The position numbers and the translations under genes were made by a program. DNA of 64,000 bases from Aliivibrio fischeri. Its GTDB lineage: Bacteria > Pseudomonadota > Gammaproteobacteria > Enterobacterales > Vibrionaceae. This document shows, piece by piece, positions 33,026 to 42,071 of this stretch (the stretch's first letter is position 1; each line of letters opens with the position of its first letter). The notes beneath the pieces were generated by a model that saw nothing but the letters and a program-made list of their open reading frames with translations, searched no databases and was not told the origin of the DNA. The stretch spans positions 559,724 through 623,723 of the forward strand of contig NZ_WOBR01000004.1 in the NCBI RefSeq assembly GCF_009727955.1, given 5' to 3'.

Positions 33026-34369
33026 ATGAAAAAAATTCTTACGCTCGCTTTCCCTCTTATTGTTTCTCAATTGATCTCTATGACGTTGGTTCTTACTGAT
33101 GTTTGGATGATGTCACGATTAAGTGTTTCAGCATTAGCTGGTGGTGGTTTGGGCGCTTCGGTTTACTTTTTTATTTTTATCGTAGCAAGCAGCACAGTAG
33201 GTTGCGTCGCTAATTTGATCGCTATTGCTTATGGACAACGATTGGCGAGACCTGAATTTGGGAATCAACAAATTAGACTTGCTATAAAGGGCGCGGTTTT
33301 ATTATCTGTAATATTGAGCGTTATCTTACTCTTTGCTTTTTCTTATGCTCCAAATGTACTGCGTTTAGCGGGACAACCTGAAGACATGATTTCATTGGCG
33401 ATGGAATACGTTGATGCTTTAAAGTGGGCTATGTTTCCTTCATTAATACTATTGGTATTACGTGGACTAACAAGCGCATTGGGCAACGTTCGCTCTATTA
33501 TGGTGATGTCTGTGATTACCGTCGTTTTAAATGTTCCTATTAGCTATGTACTTACTTTTCAGCTTGGCATGGGATTGTATGGATTAGGACTGGGTACTGC
33601 CATTGCGGCATTAATGGTGATGCTAGGTTATGGGCTTTGGGTCTTTAAACAACAAGAATACAAACCATTTGCTCCTTGGTTAAATCTAGAAGAGTACTCG
33701 ATAAAGTTGATAACTCCTTTATTAGTTATGGGGCTACCCATTGCTGTTGCTGCCTTATTAGAGCACGGATTGATTTATGGTGGCACATTAATGGCTGGCA
33801 CCATCAGTATTGCCTCATTAGCTTTGCATCAAATCCTATTGCAATGTTTGAGCTTTACTTGGAATTTTAACTTTGGTTTCTCGCAAGCTGCTGCAATCTT
33901 AGTTGGAAGAGATTTTGGTGCAAACAATGTGGATGGAATAAAGAAAACCTCACAGTATAGTTTTGTTTTGGTTACGGTAATGAGCGCATTTATTGCTGCT
34001 GTCTTTATCATTTGGCCAGAGAGTATTGCTGATTTATTCCAACTAGATAATGGCGAAAATAATATGTCAGCTTTGCTTACCTCTGTTATCTGGGTTGTTG
34101 CTTTATGTTTTATTGTTGATGCGTGGCAATTATTGGCGATTAATTTATTACGAGGAATGAAAATTGTCTCTTTACCTACTGTAATAACAGCTATTGGTTA
34201 TTGGGTATGTGGTTTGCCTGCTGCATGGTATTTAATGCCTATATTCGGATTAAGCGGCATATGGGCAGGGATTGGCATTGGGTTAGGAGTAACAGGTATT
34301 TTGTTATTGGTGCAGTTATTAATATCGATTGCACGAGTGAAAACGCATTATGAAGAAATAGAGAACTGA
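33026..34369 (+). CDS. MATE-family multidrug efflux pump
   Basis: A 447-residue inner-membrane protein with about 12 helices in two repeats, characteristic of MATE transporters that export cationic drugs by sodium or proton antiport. The N-terminal half has FPLIVSQLISMTLVLTDVWMM and the second half the matching LLVMGLPIAVAALLEHG region, with GRDFGANN in between. Start is ATG 33026. No partner genes. It is divergent from a LysR regulator, which probably governs it. Drug range cannot be predicted. Confidence 0.9.
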   Translation: MKKILTLAFPLIVSQLISMTLVLTDVWMMSRLSVSALAGGGLGASVYFFIFIVASSTVGCVANLIAIAYGQRLARPEFGNQQIRLAIKGAVLLSVILSVILLFAFSYAPNVLRLAGQPEDMISLAMEYVDALKWAMFPSLILLVLRGLTSALGNVRSIMVMSVITVVLNVPISYVLTFQLGMGLYGLGLGTAIAALMVMLGYGLWVFKQQEYKPFAPWLNLEEYSIKLITPLLVMGLPIAVAALLEHGLIYGGTLMAGTISIASLALHQILLQCLSFTWNFNFGFSQAAAILVGRDFGANNVDGIKKTSQYSFVLVTVMSAFIAAVFIIWPESIADLFQLDNGENNMSALLTSVIWVVALCFIVDAWQLLAINLLRGMKIVSLPTVITAIGYWVCGLPAAWYLMPIFGLSGIWAGIGIGLGVTGILLLVQLLISIARVKTHYEEIEN

Positions 34370-34458
34370 AGTTACCGTATTTTTAAAATACTTCACAAAT
34401 CAGGCTAAAAAATCATGATATTTTTGTACGTATATTAAGTAATTCATAAAAGGAATTT

Positions 34459-35007
34459 ATGATGATTTATACGATACAAGAAAAAGTGATTACTTATCCA
34501 GAGCAGGTATTAAAAGAGTGGCTGAAAGGAAATAAAGATTGGTTGCCTATTGATTTAACTGAGCTTGTTGACTGCAAAAGCTACTTTAATAAATATTTTC
34601 ATGAGTGTTATGCATTAACGCATTATTTAGATCTTGGATGGTATGGTACCGCGTTTTATGCATTAGGAAATACGCCAACATCTAACTCTTTATACGATGC
34701 TGGTCGTGTATTGCTTTCTCAGTATATTTGTCCAATCAAGCTTTCTTTATTAAAAGGAATAAGAACAGGATTAACCGCTGGTGAGCCTGAATTATTTTTA
34801 TTTAAGCCTGATGGTTCTTTGCTATTTGTGAAAGTACAAAAGGCTGGAAAACACTTATCTGAAGCTGAACTTATTTGTTTGTCCAACATTAAGTCAGTCT
34901 TAGAGTGTGAAGTTGAAGTGGTTTACGTAATGGAAGGCAGTAAAGCGTATAAGCCAAAAACCTATGATATTAAAGTGGTGCAATTTCCTAATCCGCTAGG
35001 GGTGTAA
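34459..35007 (+). CDS. hypothetical protein with a VRR-NUC-like C-terminal region
   Basis: A 182-residue soluble protein without a named family in my memory. The C-terminal third (about 115-165) reads TAGEPELFLFKPDGSLLFVKVQ, then AGKHLSEAEL, and so follows the VRR-NUC nuclease pattern (G-x-PD-x...F-x-EVK-x-x-x-D-x-L-x-x-x-Q). The expected catalytic Asp and Glu are replaced (PEL for PDL, VKVQ for VEVK), so it may be inactive or only superficially similar. AAGGAA precedes the ATG. Single gene followed by a terminator with a GAAA tetraloop. Confidence 0.5.
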   Translation: MMIYTIQEKVITYPEQVLKEWLKGNKDWLPIDLTELVDCKSYFNKYFHECYALTHYLDLGWYGTAFYALGNTPTSNSLYDAGRVLLSQYICPIKLSLLKGIRTGLTAGEPELFLFKPDGSLLFVKVQKAGKHLSEAELICLSNIKSVLECEVEVVYVMEGSKAYKPKTYDIKVVQFPNPLGV

Positions 35008-35035
35008 TTACTTAATCATTCTTGTTTTATAAGAG

Positions 35036-35057
35036 GGCTGGGAAACCAGTCTTTTTT
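35036..35057 (+). terminator. terminator with GAAA tetraloop
   Basis: GGCTGG-GAAA-CCAGTC followed by TTTTTT, downstream of the VRR-NUC-like gene. Confidence 0.85.
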
Positions 35058-35179
35058 ATGTCTAAAAAACGGATTTTACAAAATTGGGACACTCTCTTTT
35101 TTAAAATTTATCTATCATAACTAATGGAAGATTTAGAAACTCTATACCACACTCATTAAATGCAGAAAAAGGATGATTG

Positions 35180-37102
35180 ATGCGACTAATGAAAAAAGGA
35201 TTTGTCGGGTTAATGCTCGGGTGTGTTTCAAACAGTGCTTTTGCGATTTCAGAGTTATGGCTTGATCGTTACGCTTATGATGCGATTCAGCAAGGGTTTA
35301 ATAAAAAAAATATTTCTGTTTATCATAAGAAGCGTGGAGATTTAGATAACTACCCATTATCTGGGTATGCCGATTATCGTGCCTTTCTTTTTGATTTAAA
35401 AAATAAAACGCCAGAAGAAGTAAATCAGTTTTCAAAAGAGTTTGTTGATTATCCATTCTCCGTATCTATTCGGGCTGACTATCTTAATGCCTTAATCGCC
35501 ACAAAAAACTGGCCATACTTAATTGCTTATCAAACAGAGTTACCTCGTGATCAAGATTATCAATGCTGGTATTACACCGCTTTTTATCACGAGAATGAAT
35601 TAGACATAGCCTTTAATGGAGCAAAGCTACTTTGGTTAGATGGTAAGAGTGTCTCTAGCGCTTGTAATTCCCTTTTTTCATATTGGGATAAGGCTGGTGA
35701 GCGTACCGATGACATGATACTTGAACGTGCCTTGTATGCTATTGATGCAAAGAACCCTCGATTAATTACCTATTTGCGAAAATTAGCCTCTACGGTTGAT
35801 AGTAAAGACACATTAACGGAAATGCTGCGATTTTATCGTCAACCTGAAAAGTTTACCGTGTTTTTTGAAACGAAAGAGGACACACAATTTAATCGTAATT
35901 ATGTTCAAACAGCGTTAAAGCATTTGGCAAAACACAATATAAATTCCGCTTATGATAAGGTGAGCTTTGTACAGAGCCATTTTTCGTTTGAAGATAATGA
36001 ACTTCAATCAACACTTGAGTACCTTGCTGTTAGGTTACTAGATACAAAAGATCCTGAAATAATCCAATGGAGAGATGATGTTTTAGAGCGTTCAAGTGAT
36101 AATCTCGTTCTAGAGCAGCGTATCCGTTTAGCAATTAGAAAAACGGAATGGAACGAAATTATATTTTGGATTAATAAGCTCACAAGTGAAGAACAAGCAT
36201 CATATCGATGGCAATATTGGTTAGCTCGTAGTGAAATGAAGTTAGGAGATACCGAGTCTGGTGAAACACGCTTAAAGCGCATTGCTGGTAATAGACACTT
36301 TTATAGTATTGCTGCATCTATTGCACTAAAAAGAGAACCTCGATTCCCTATTGCCCGTGTAGAGTGTAACAAAGAGCAAATAGAACCATATCAAGATGAT
36401 ATTGATCGTGTCGAGGAGTTACTAGCATTAGGTAAAACGTATCCAGCAAGAAAACATTGGCGTCATGTAGTCGCAAAAGAGAATCAAGCCAAGAGTGCGG
36501 TTTTAGCTTGTTATGCTAAAAAGAAGCATTGGCATTTGTTTACGCATGAAGCCACCATTCGTGGGGAGTTATGGGATTATATTTATCTGCGTTTCCCTGT
36601 TCGCTATTGGAAAGAATTTTCACGCTATGGTGCTAAATATAATGTGGATCCTGTAACCTTATTAGCCCTTTCAAGACAAGAAAGTGGCTTAGAGCTTACC
36701 ACTAAATCACCAGTTGGTGCTCGCGGATTGATGCAAGTGCTACCAAGTACAGCCGCATTTATGGCACAGAAGTACAATTTAAATTATCGTAATTCAAGTG
36801 ATTTGTTTGATTTAAATAAAAATGTTGCTGTAGGTAGCCGTTATTTAAGTCATCTGCTTGCTCGCTATAAGAACAATAGAGCTTACGCATTTTCTGCATA
36901 CAATGCGGGACCAACTATGGTGACGGTATGGCGAAGAGCGGCAAGTAAAGAGATTGATATATTTGGTTATATAGAGTCAATTTCTTTTAAAGAGACTCGA
37001 GTATACGTAAAGAATATTTTTATGTTTGAAATGTATTATCGAGAAATCTTAAAACTAGAAGGTGAATTCTTAAGACCTTCCGAATTGACGAATTCGATTT
37101 AA
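35180..37102 (+). CDS. slt: soluble lytic murein transglycosylase (Slt)
   Basis: A 640-residue periplasmic enzyme that cleaves peptidoglycan strands to anhydro-muropeptides. ATG 35180 has AAGGA upstream and gives a signal peptide ending SAFA. A long superhelical domain (about 25-450, doughnut-shaped in E. coli Slt70) precedes the catalytic SLT domain, with Glu501 in SRQESGLELTTKSPVGARG, LMQVLPST and the AYNAGP motif. Length matches Slt70. No trpR follows, unlike in E. coli. This is the second lytic transglycosylase in the window, after mltC. Confidence 0.93.
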   Translation: MRLMKKGFVGLMLGCVSNSAFAISELWLDRYAYDAIQQGFNKKNISVYHKKRGDLDNYPLSGYADYRAFLFDLKNKTPEEVNQFSKEFVDYPFSVSIRADYLNALIATKNWPYLIAYQTELPRDQDYQCWYYTAFYHENELDIAFNGAKLLWLDGKSVSSACNSLFSYWDKAGERTDDMILERALYAIDAKNPRLITYLRKLASTVDSKDTLTEMLRFYRQPEKFTVFFETKEDTQFNRNYVQTALKHLAKHNINSAYDKVSFVQSHFSFEDNELQSTLEYLAVRLLDTKDPEIIQWRDDVLERSSDNLVLEQRIRLAIRKTEWNEIIFWINKLTSEEQASYRWQYWLARSEMKLGDTESGETRLKRIAGNRHFYSIAASIALKREPRFPIARVECNKEQIEPYQDDIDRVEELLALGKTYPARKHWRHVVAKENQAKSAVLACYAKKKHWHLFTHEATIRGELWDYIYLRFPVRYWKEFSRYGAKYNVDPVTLLALSRQESGLELTTKSPVGARGLMQVLPSTAAFMAQKYNLNYRNSSDLFDLNKNVAVGSRYLSHLLARYKNNRAYAFSAYNAGPTMVTVWRRAASKEIDIFGYIESISFKETRVYVKNIFMFEMYYREILKLEGEFLRPSELTNSI

Positions 37103-37126
37103 CTAACGATAGGAATAATTATAGGT

Positions 37127-37669
37127 ATGCACCATCAAGATCAATTGACTGAACTGAGTTATAAAACGACACGCCTTGTCATTGAACATATAGATTCTGT
37201 GATAGTAAACGAGCAAGGAAGCCAAGTCGTATTGAATAAGATTGTTGCGTTACTAACACCTCAAGTTACCCAAGGGTTGCCTCCTTATTTCCATGATATA
37301 GAAACGATAAAAGAAGCGGAAATATGGCTGAAGAAAATGTCGAATGAAAGTCAGCTATTTACGGTATCGGCTAAGAATACTAAGGATATTATTGGCTTTT
37401 TATTTTTATCGGGAGCAGATAGCGAGGAAGTTCATTTAGGGTACTTATTAGGTGACGAGTATTGGCATAAAGGTTATGGCTCAGAATTACTCAGTGGTCT
37501 CTTAGATTACCTGTACCAACACCCATCTATAGAGAGACTTGTTGGTGGTGTTGATAAAGATAATATTGCCTCTGCTAAACTACTAGAAAAAGTAGGATTT
37601 GTTGTCAAAGAAGAAATGGATTCTATGGTTGTGTTTTATGAGTATATTTTTAATCATACTAAAAATTAG
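37127..37669 (+). CDS. RimJ/RimL-type GNAT acetyltransferase
   Basis: A 180-residue GNAT. RLVIEHIDSV near the N-terminus, GFLFLSG, the acetyl-CoA loop GYLLGDEYWHKGYGSELL (about 105-122) and the DKDNIASAKLLEKVGF motif place it with the RimJ/RimL and ribosomal-type enzymes. It starts 25 bases after slt and could be on the same transcript, but the functions are unrelated. Substrate unknown. Not closely similar to the other two GNAT genes in the window. Confidence 0.87.
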   Translation: MHHQDQLTELSYKTTRLVIEHIDSVIVNEQGSQVVLNKIVALLTPQVTQGLPPYFHDIETIKEAEIWLKKMSNESQLFTVSAKNTKDIIGFLFLSGADSEEVHLGYLLGDEYWHKGYGSELLSGLLDYLYQHPSIERLVGGVDKDNIASAKLLEKVGFVVKEEMDSMVVFYEYIFNHTKN

Positions 37670-37754
37670 TATACGAAAAGCGGATAGCTTCTAACTTTTA
37701 CTCTCTATTTTTCTTTATATAATGACGCCAACATTAACCTTTGGAGTTGTTATT

Positions 37755-38183
37755 ATGAGAAGTCGTTTTGACCGAATTCGTCACGCTATTATGTTTGAAT
37801 TGATTGGTCTTATTCTTATTGTCGGTGTTTTAAGTCAATTTGGTTTTGAAATGGGGCATGTTGGTATTATGGGTGTCGTATTTTCACTTGTCGCAACAGG
37901 GTGGAATTATGTCTATAACATCTTATTTGATAAGTACATGATGAGAAAAACAGGCAGCACAGTAAAATCAACATTAAACCGTGTTGTTCATAGCTTAGGG
38001 TTTGAAGGCGGGTTATTGATTTTGACTATTCCTGCCATGGCCTGGTTTTTAAATATTAGTATTCTAGAAGCGTTTATTCTTGATATCGGTCTCGTGGTTT
38101 TCTATCTGTTTTATGCGTATGTATATAATTTAGCTTATGATAAAGCTTTCCCTATTAATGAGGTAAAACAAGTCGCTCAATAG
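37755..38183 (+). CDS. PACE-family efflux transporter (AceI type)
   Basis: A 142-residue membrane protein with four helices in two similar halves (bacterial transmembrane pair domains). The first half has the signature RIRHAIMFELIGL and the second NRVVHSLGFEGGLL, with the conserved Glu (FELIG) that couples to protons. AceI-type pumps export biocides such as chlorhexidine and, physiologically, short diamines. ATG 37755 is preferred over an upstream ATG because it gives the standard MRSRFDRIRHA start and has GGAG upstream. Single gene. Confidence 0.88.
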   Translation: MRSRFDRIRHAIMFELIGLILIVGVLSQFGFEMGHVGIMGVVFSLVATGWNYVYNILFDKYMMRKTGSTVKSTLNRVVHSLGFEGGLLILTIPAMAWFLNISILEAFILDIGLVVFYLFYAYVYNLAYDKAFPINEVKQVAQ

Positions 38184-38212
38184 GTAGGGATTAGCTTAAC
38201 TAAGGAGTGGTT

Positions 38213-38812
38213 ATGAGTCATAAATTGTCAGATTTTTCAGTTCAAATTCCCATTAACAAAGAACTGTGTGCATTTCAGGATGAAGTAAAAGAGCAACTGT
38301 ATGACTTTAATCACTCTCGACCATCAGAACATCAGTTAAGAGCCGACGTATTAAAATCTATCCTTGGGCAATACAAGGGAGTAACTATCGTTCCTCCATT
38401 TTATTGTGATATGGGAAAGAACATACATTTTGAGTGTGGTGGATTTTTGAATGCAGGAGTTAAGATCTTAGATCTTGCTCCTGTTTTTATTGGATCGTAT
38501 GTTCAAGTTGGCCCAAATGTTGTGATAAGTACAGCAGGGCATCCTTTTGATTTAGCAGAACGAGTATTACCTATTGCATCAGCTAACCCAATTAAGATTG
38601 GAGATAATGTTTGGATTGGTGCTAATGCCGTTATATTAGATGGTGTGACGATAGGTGATAGAAGTGTTATTGGTGCAGGAAGTGTAGTGACAAAAGATAT
38701 CCCACCAGACTGTGTGGCTGTTGGTAATCCTTGCCGAGTTATTAAGACTATTACCCATTCAGAAATGCCATCTGACGATGAACTTGATGAAATGTGGTCA
38801 GGTCTAACATAA
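38213..38812 (+). CDS. maltose O-acetyltransferase family protein (second copy)
   Basis: A 199-residue hexapeptide-repeat O-acetyltransferase of the Maa/LacA type, start ATG with AAGGAG seven bases upstream. The repeats (IGSYVQVGPNVVIS, IGDNVWIGANAVILDGVTIG, IGAGSVVTKD) and the catalytic histidine in STAGHPFD are intact. The helical N-terminal cap is divergent from the copy at 29973-30518, and the C-terminus has an extra acidic tail (SDDELDEMW). The two are separate members of the family rather than a recent duplicate. Sugar substrate unknown. Confidence 0.88.
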   Translation: MSHKLSDFSVQIPINKELCAFQDEVKEQLYDFNHSRPSEHQLRADVLKSILGQYKGVTIVPPFYCDMGKNIHFECGGFLNAGVKILDLAPVFIGSYVQVGPNVVISTAGHPFDLAERVLPIASANPIKIGDNVWIGANAVILDGVTIGDRSVIGAGSVVTKDIPPDCVAVGNPCRVIKTITHSEMPSDDELDEMWSGLT

Positions 38813-38936
38813 ATATTGTTATCAATAAAATACACAATTGAATAATTTGTGAACAATATCATTTATTAGTGATCACAACGGCACATTGTTTTAAAAAAAT
38901 TTCCTAGAATATATCTATAACCACAAGGAGGTAATT

Positions 38937-39311
38937 ATGGACAGTGTGACTATTGCATTACATCAGTTAAATAGAGCGATTGACCTTTATTTTAATGAGC
39001 GTGATTTTATTTGTACGATTACATTAAGTAACTCTGTGCAGACAATTTTAAGAAAAAAACTCATTTCAGAATCTCAAGCAAGAGCATGTGAAGATGTTAT
39101 TTTTAATAAATCTTTTACTACTTTTCAGCAAAATTCAAAGACAGAGCCTTGCGTTTCTCTCCATTCGTTAGAGACAGAACATGAATGGGAAGAACAAGCG
39201 ACAGAAGTTCTAATGAAATGCTGTGAGAACGTGATGAAGCTTAATTTGCCACGTAGCATTCAGGTTTCGGCGTTTGTAAGAGCAAAGAGCAAAATGTTTG
39301 TATGTTCTTAG
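38937..39311 (+). CDS. conserved hypothetical protein (124 aa)
   Basis: A small soluble protein with AAGGAGG upstream of its ATG, so it is well translated. The N-terminal 60 residues look like two or three helices (ALHQLNRAIDLYFNERDFICTITLSNSVQTIL), and the overall pattern of a helical bundle with a cysteine-containing core is weakly reminiscent of HEPN-like folds, but the R-x4-H motif is absent. Five cysteines. No family assigned. Single gene in front of the Qnr gene, 229 bases away. Confidence 0.5.
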   Translation: MDSVTIALHQLNRAIDLYFNERDFICTITLSNSVQTILRKKLISESQARACEDVIFNKSFTTFQQNSKTEPCVSLHSLETEHEWEEQATEVLMKCCENVMKLNLPRSIQVSAFVRAKSKMFVCS

Positions 39312-39540
39312 TATAAGTAGAACGTTATGTATTAACGCGCTATGTGCATTTCTAGCTTGTGAAATTATTTTTTTGGTCTTGGCGTTCGGTTGTCAGTTTA
39401 AAACGGCGTTAATCCCTTTTATAACTCGCTCTAGGGGGTGAAAATGGCGATTTTAACCTATTGATATTAAAGGTTTTGTTTTTTGTTGAGTTTATTTCGC
39501 TTACTGGTAGTCTTCTTCTTAACAAGCTTAAGGAGTATGT

Positions 39541-40197
39541 ATGGCTGTATATAATGAAACATTTAATAGTATTGATTTCTCACGCCAAGATCTGAGTAAC
39601 GCATATTATGAAGGGTGTAAGTTTTACCTATGTAACTTTTCTCGTACAAATTTAAGAGATGCTCAGTTTGTTGATTGCAGTTTTATTGAACAAGGGGCAA
39701 TTGAAGGATGTGATTTTGAATATGCAGACTTGCGAGATTCGTCCTTTAAGTGTTGTAAGATTGCAATGGCTAATTTTAAAGGTGCAAATGCATTTGGTAT
39801 TGAATTTAGAGAGTGTGATTTAAAAGGGGCAAACTTTGTTCAGGCTAGCTTTTCAAATCAAATTAATCATCAAATGTACTTTTGTTCAGCTTACATTACA
39901 GGCTGTAACTTAGCGTATGCGAACTTTGAACGCTTATGCATTGAGAAGTGTGACTTGTTTGAAAATAAATGGAATGGCGCTAATTTACAAGGTGCGTCCT
40001 TTAAAGGTTCTGATCTAAGTCGAGGCTCTTTCTCAGAAGATGCATGGGAGCAGTTTAAGTTTCAAGAGAGTAATTTATGCTATTGTGAATTAGAGGGCTT
40101 AGATCCTCGTAGAATTGACCTAACCGGTGTGAAAATCTGTGGATGGCAACAAGAGCAATTGTTAGAACCGTTAGGATTAATTGTACTTCCTGAATGA
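39541..40197 (+). CDS. qnr: Qnr-type pentapeptide-repeat protein
   Basis: A 218-residue right-handed beta-helix protein of the Qnr family, which protects DNA gyrase and topoisomerase IV from quinolones. The length is exactly that of most Qnr proteins. Pentapeptide repeats of A(D/N)LXX type run from residue 12 to about 190, interrupted near residue 100-115 by the loop (SNQINHQMYF), and the C-terminal dimer segment ends with ICGWQQEQLLEPLGLIVLP. Chromosomal Qnr genes are known in vibrios and are thought to be the source of plasmid-borne ones. Good ribosome site (AAGGAG) before the ATG. No LexA box was found. Confidence 0.9.
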   Translation: MAVYNETFNSIDFSRQDLSNAYYEGCKFYLCNFSRTNLRDAQFVDCSFIEQGAIEGCDFEYADLRDSSFKCCKIAMANFKGANAFGIEFRECDLKGANFVQASFSNQINHQMYFCSAYITGCNLAYANFERLCIEKCDLFENKWNGANLQGASFKGSDLSRGSFSEDAWEQFKFQESNLCYCELEGLDPRRIDLTGVKICGWQQEQLLEPLGLIVLPE

Positions 40198-40249
40198 AGA
40201 CGTGCTTTAATAGTTAATCAACGCTTTTTAAATAGAATGAATTTATACA

Positions 40250-40540
40250 ATGACTAAGATATTAACGATTGTTGCAAGAATTGAAGCGCAAGAAGGTAAA
40301 ATTGAATTGGTGAAAGCAGAAATGCTTAAGTTACTTGAACCGACACGTAAAGAAGTCGGTTGTATTCAATATGATCTTCACCAAGATAATGAAAATCCAC
40401 ATGTATTTGTATTTCATGAGCAATGGGAAAGTGAAGAGTGTCTTCAAGCTCATTTAGATACGCCTCATATTATTAATTATGTAAAGGCGGTGGATGGTTC
40501 TATTGCTTCGTTTGTTATGAATCGAATGACTAAGCTTTAA
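40250..40540 (+). CDS. antibiotic biosynthesis monooxygenase (ABM)-domain protein
   Basis: A 96-residue ferredoxin-like fold protein of the ABM/YgiN family. It has KILTIVARIEAQEGKIELVKAEMLKLLEPTRKE-type beginning, the GCIQYDLHQD segment, and FVFHEQWESEE with the conserved WES pattern and a helix with the AHLDTPHI motif. Members are quinol oxidases, heme-degrading enzymes or unknown; YgiN oxidises quinols. Function here is not settled. It is separated from qnr by 52 bases and ends at a two-way terminator. Confidence 0.85.
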   Translation: MTKILTIVARIEAQEGKIELVKAEMLKLLEPTRKEVGCIQYDLHQDNENPHVFVFHEQWESEECLQAHLDTPHIINYVKAVDGSIASFVMNRMTKL

Positions 40541-40557
40541 ATCTATTATTCATTTAT

Positions 40558-40597
40558 AAAAAAAGCCACTTATGATTATTCACAAGTGGCTTTTTAT
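40558..40597. terminator. bidirectional terminator
   Basis: AAAAGCCACTT / AAGTGGCTTTT stem with 12-base loop, A-run on the left and T-run on the right, between convergent ABM and nucleoside transporter genes. Confidence 0.88.
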
Positions 40598-40611
40598 TGT
40601 CTTACTTACTA

Positions 40612-41838
40612 TTAGAAAGACAGGAAGATGCCTGCAACAGTAGCACTCATTAAGTTTGCTAATGTTGCTGCAAAGATTGCTTTCATACCTAAGCGTGCAA
40701 TATCAGGGCGGCGACTTGGAACTACGCCACCTAAACCACCCATTAGCATTGCAATAGAGGTTAGGTTTGCAAAACCACATAGGGCAAAAGTAACAATCGC
40801 TTGGGAATGTTCACTTAATTGATCTTTCACTGCCATTAAATCAGCAAAGGCAACAAATTCATTAATTGCGATTTTTTTACCAATTAGACTCGCTGCAACC
40901 GTTGCTTCAGACCATGGTACACCGATTAACCATGCAACTGGTGCAAATAGGTAACCAAAGATCAGTTCTAAACTTAAATTGTCTAAACCAACAAGTAATC
41001 CTAATTGATGTAAACCACCATTTAATAATGCAATTAAGCTAATGATAGCTAATAAGCTTGCACCAACAGCAAATACAATTTGTAAGCCATTTAATGCGCC
41101 TTGTGATGCTGCATCAATAATATTTACAGGGGCATCATCAACTTCATCTTCTGAGTATTGCTCTGCTTCATTGATTTCTTCTGTTTGAGGTACAAGAAGT
41201 TTTGCCATCATTAAACCAGCAGGTGCTGACATAAAACTTGCAGCAATTAAATATCTAAGCTCGACACCTAACCCTGCGTAACCAACCATTGTTCCACCTG
41301 CTACAGAGGCAAGACCACCAACCATAACGGCAAACAATTCAGATCGTGACATTTTTGCAAGGAAAGGGCGAACAACCAGTGGTGCTTCAACAGAACCAAC
41401 AAAAATATTTGCGGTTGCAGACATAGATTCAGTACGAGTTGTGCCTAAGAAGCGTTGTAATCCGCCACCAATGGTACGAATAACCCAGCCCATAACACCA
41501 AGATAATAAAGAACAGAGATCAGTGCAGAGAAGAATACAATCGTAGGTAAAACGTTTACGGCAAAAATGAAGCCCAGTTTGTATTGTGCAAGATCACCAA
41601 AAAGGAATTCAGTACCTACACGGCCGTAATCAATAATGCTTGATACCGCCATAGAAATACTATTTAAGATAGTTCGACCAATAGGAACGTATAAGATAAA
41701 ACCGGCAAACAACAGTTGAATTAGGAAGGCTCCTAATACGGTTCTCCATTTTATGGCTTGACGGTTTTCTGAGAAAAGAATTGCAATCGCGAATAGGCAA
41801 ACAATGCCTAAAATACTGACCAAAAAGTTCACGGTCAA
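40612..41838 (-). CDS. nupC: NupC-type concentrative nucleoside transporter
   Basis: A 408-residue inner-membrane nucleoside/cation symporter of the CNT family with about ten helices. Signatures: GSVEAPLVVRPFL (nucleoside-binding hairpin region), VMVGGLASVAGGTMVGYAGLG, and a C-terminal LIGKKIAINEFVAF and FALCGFANLTSIAMLMGGLGG. These uptake systems in vibrios use sodium or protons. Two CRP-like sites lie upstream, in line with CRP control of nucleoside use. Single gene with a two-way terminator. Orthologue call to a particular vibrio nupC copy is not certain. Confidence 0.9.
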   Translation of the reverse strand: MTVNFLVSILGIVCLFAIAILFSENRQAIKWRTVLGAFLIQLLFAGFILYVPIGRTILNSISMAVSSIIDYGRVGTEFLFGDLAQYKLGFIFAVNVLPTIVFFSALISVLYYLGVMGWVIRTIGGGLQRFLGTTRTESMSATANIFVGSVEAPLVVRPFLAKMSRSELFAVMVGGLASVAGGTMVGYAGLGVELRYLIAASFMSAPAGLMMAKLLVPQTEEINEAEQYSEDEVDDAPVNIIDAASQGALNGLQIVFAVGASLLAIISLIALLNGGLHQLGLLVGLDNLSLELIFGYLFAPVAWLIGVPWSEATVAASLIGKKIAINEFVAFADLMAVKDQLSEHSQAIVTFALCGFANLTSIAMLMGGLGGVVPSRRPDIARLGMKAIFAATLANLMSATVAGIFLSF

Positions 41839-41893
41839 ACTCCAAAAGTATCTAGTGTGATGATTGCGGAGGTATTCTATTCAAAAATAAAAG

Positions 41894-41909
41894 TGTGACA
41901 AGGATCAAG
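41894..41909 (-). promoter_or_regulatory. CRP-like site upstream of nupC (proximal)
   Basis: TGTGA-N6-TCAAG: left half perfect, right half matches TCA of TCACA. It lies about 60 bases before the ATG of nupC. Confidence 0.4.
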
Positions 41910-41981
41910 TTGTTAAGCCAAATACATTGTCTTAACATAAAAACGGGATTTTGATGAAGGAGTAGACAAAAACCTAGTTAT

Positions 41982-41997
41982 TGAGGCTTTTGTCACA
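41982..41997 (-). promoter_or_regulatory. CRP-like site upstream of nupC (distal)
   Basis: TGAGG-N6-TCACA: right half perfect, left half partial. Spaced 88 bp from the proximal site; such pairs flank CytR in E. coli nucleoside promoters. Confidence 0.3.
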
Positions 41998-42071
41998 TAT
42001 TTAAAAGTCAGTTTTTAGTATTTGGGATAATGGTGGTGGTTTTTTAGTGAATAGTCCCATCAGTAAAATGA

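Noticed and set aside
38820-38880. Imperfect AT-rich hairpin after the second acetyltransferase gene
   Set aside because: Pairing is weak and there is no T-run; not called a terminator.
39360-39430. GGCGTTAA sequence upstream of qnr that resembles an attC right end
   Set aside because: No complementary left arm and no RYYYAAC core could be found, so a decayed attC cannot be supported.
39541-39560. CTGTATAT at the qnr start as a LexA box
   Set aside because: The second half lacks CAG at the right distance; only half of the motif is present.
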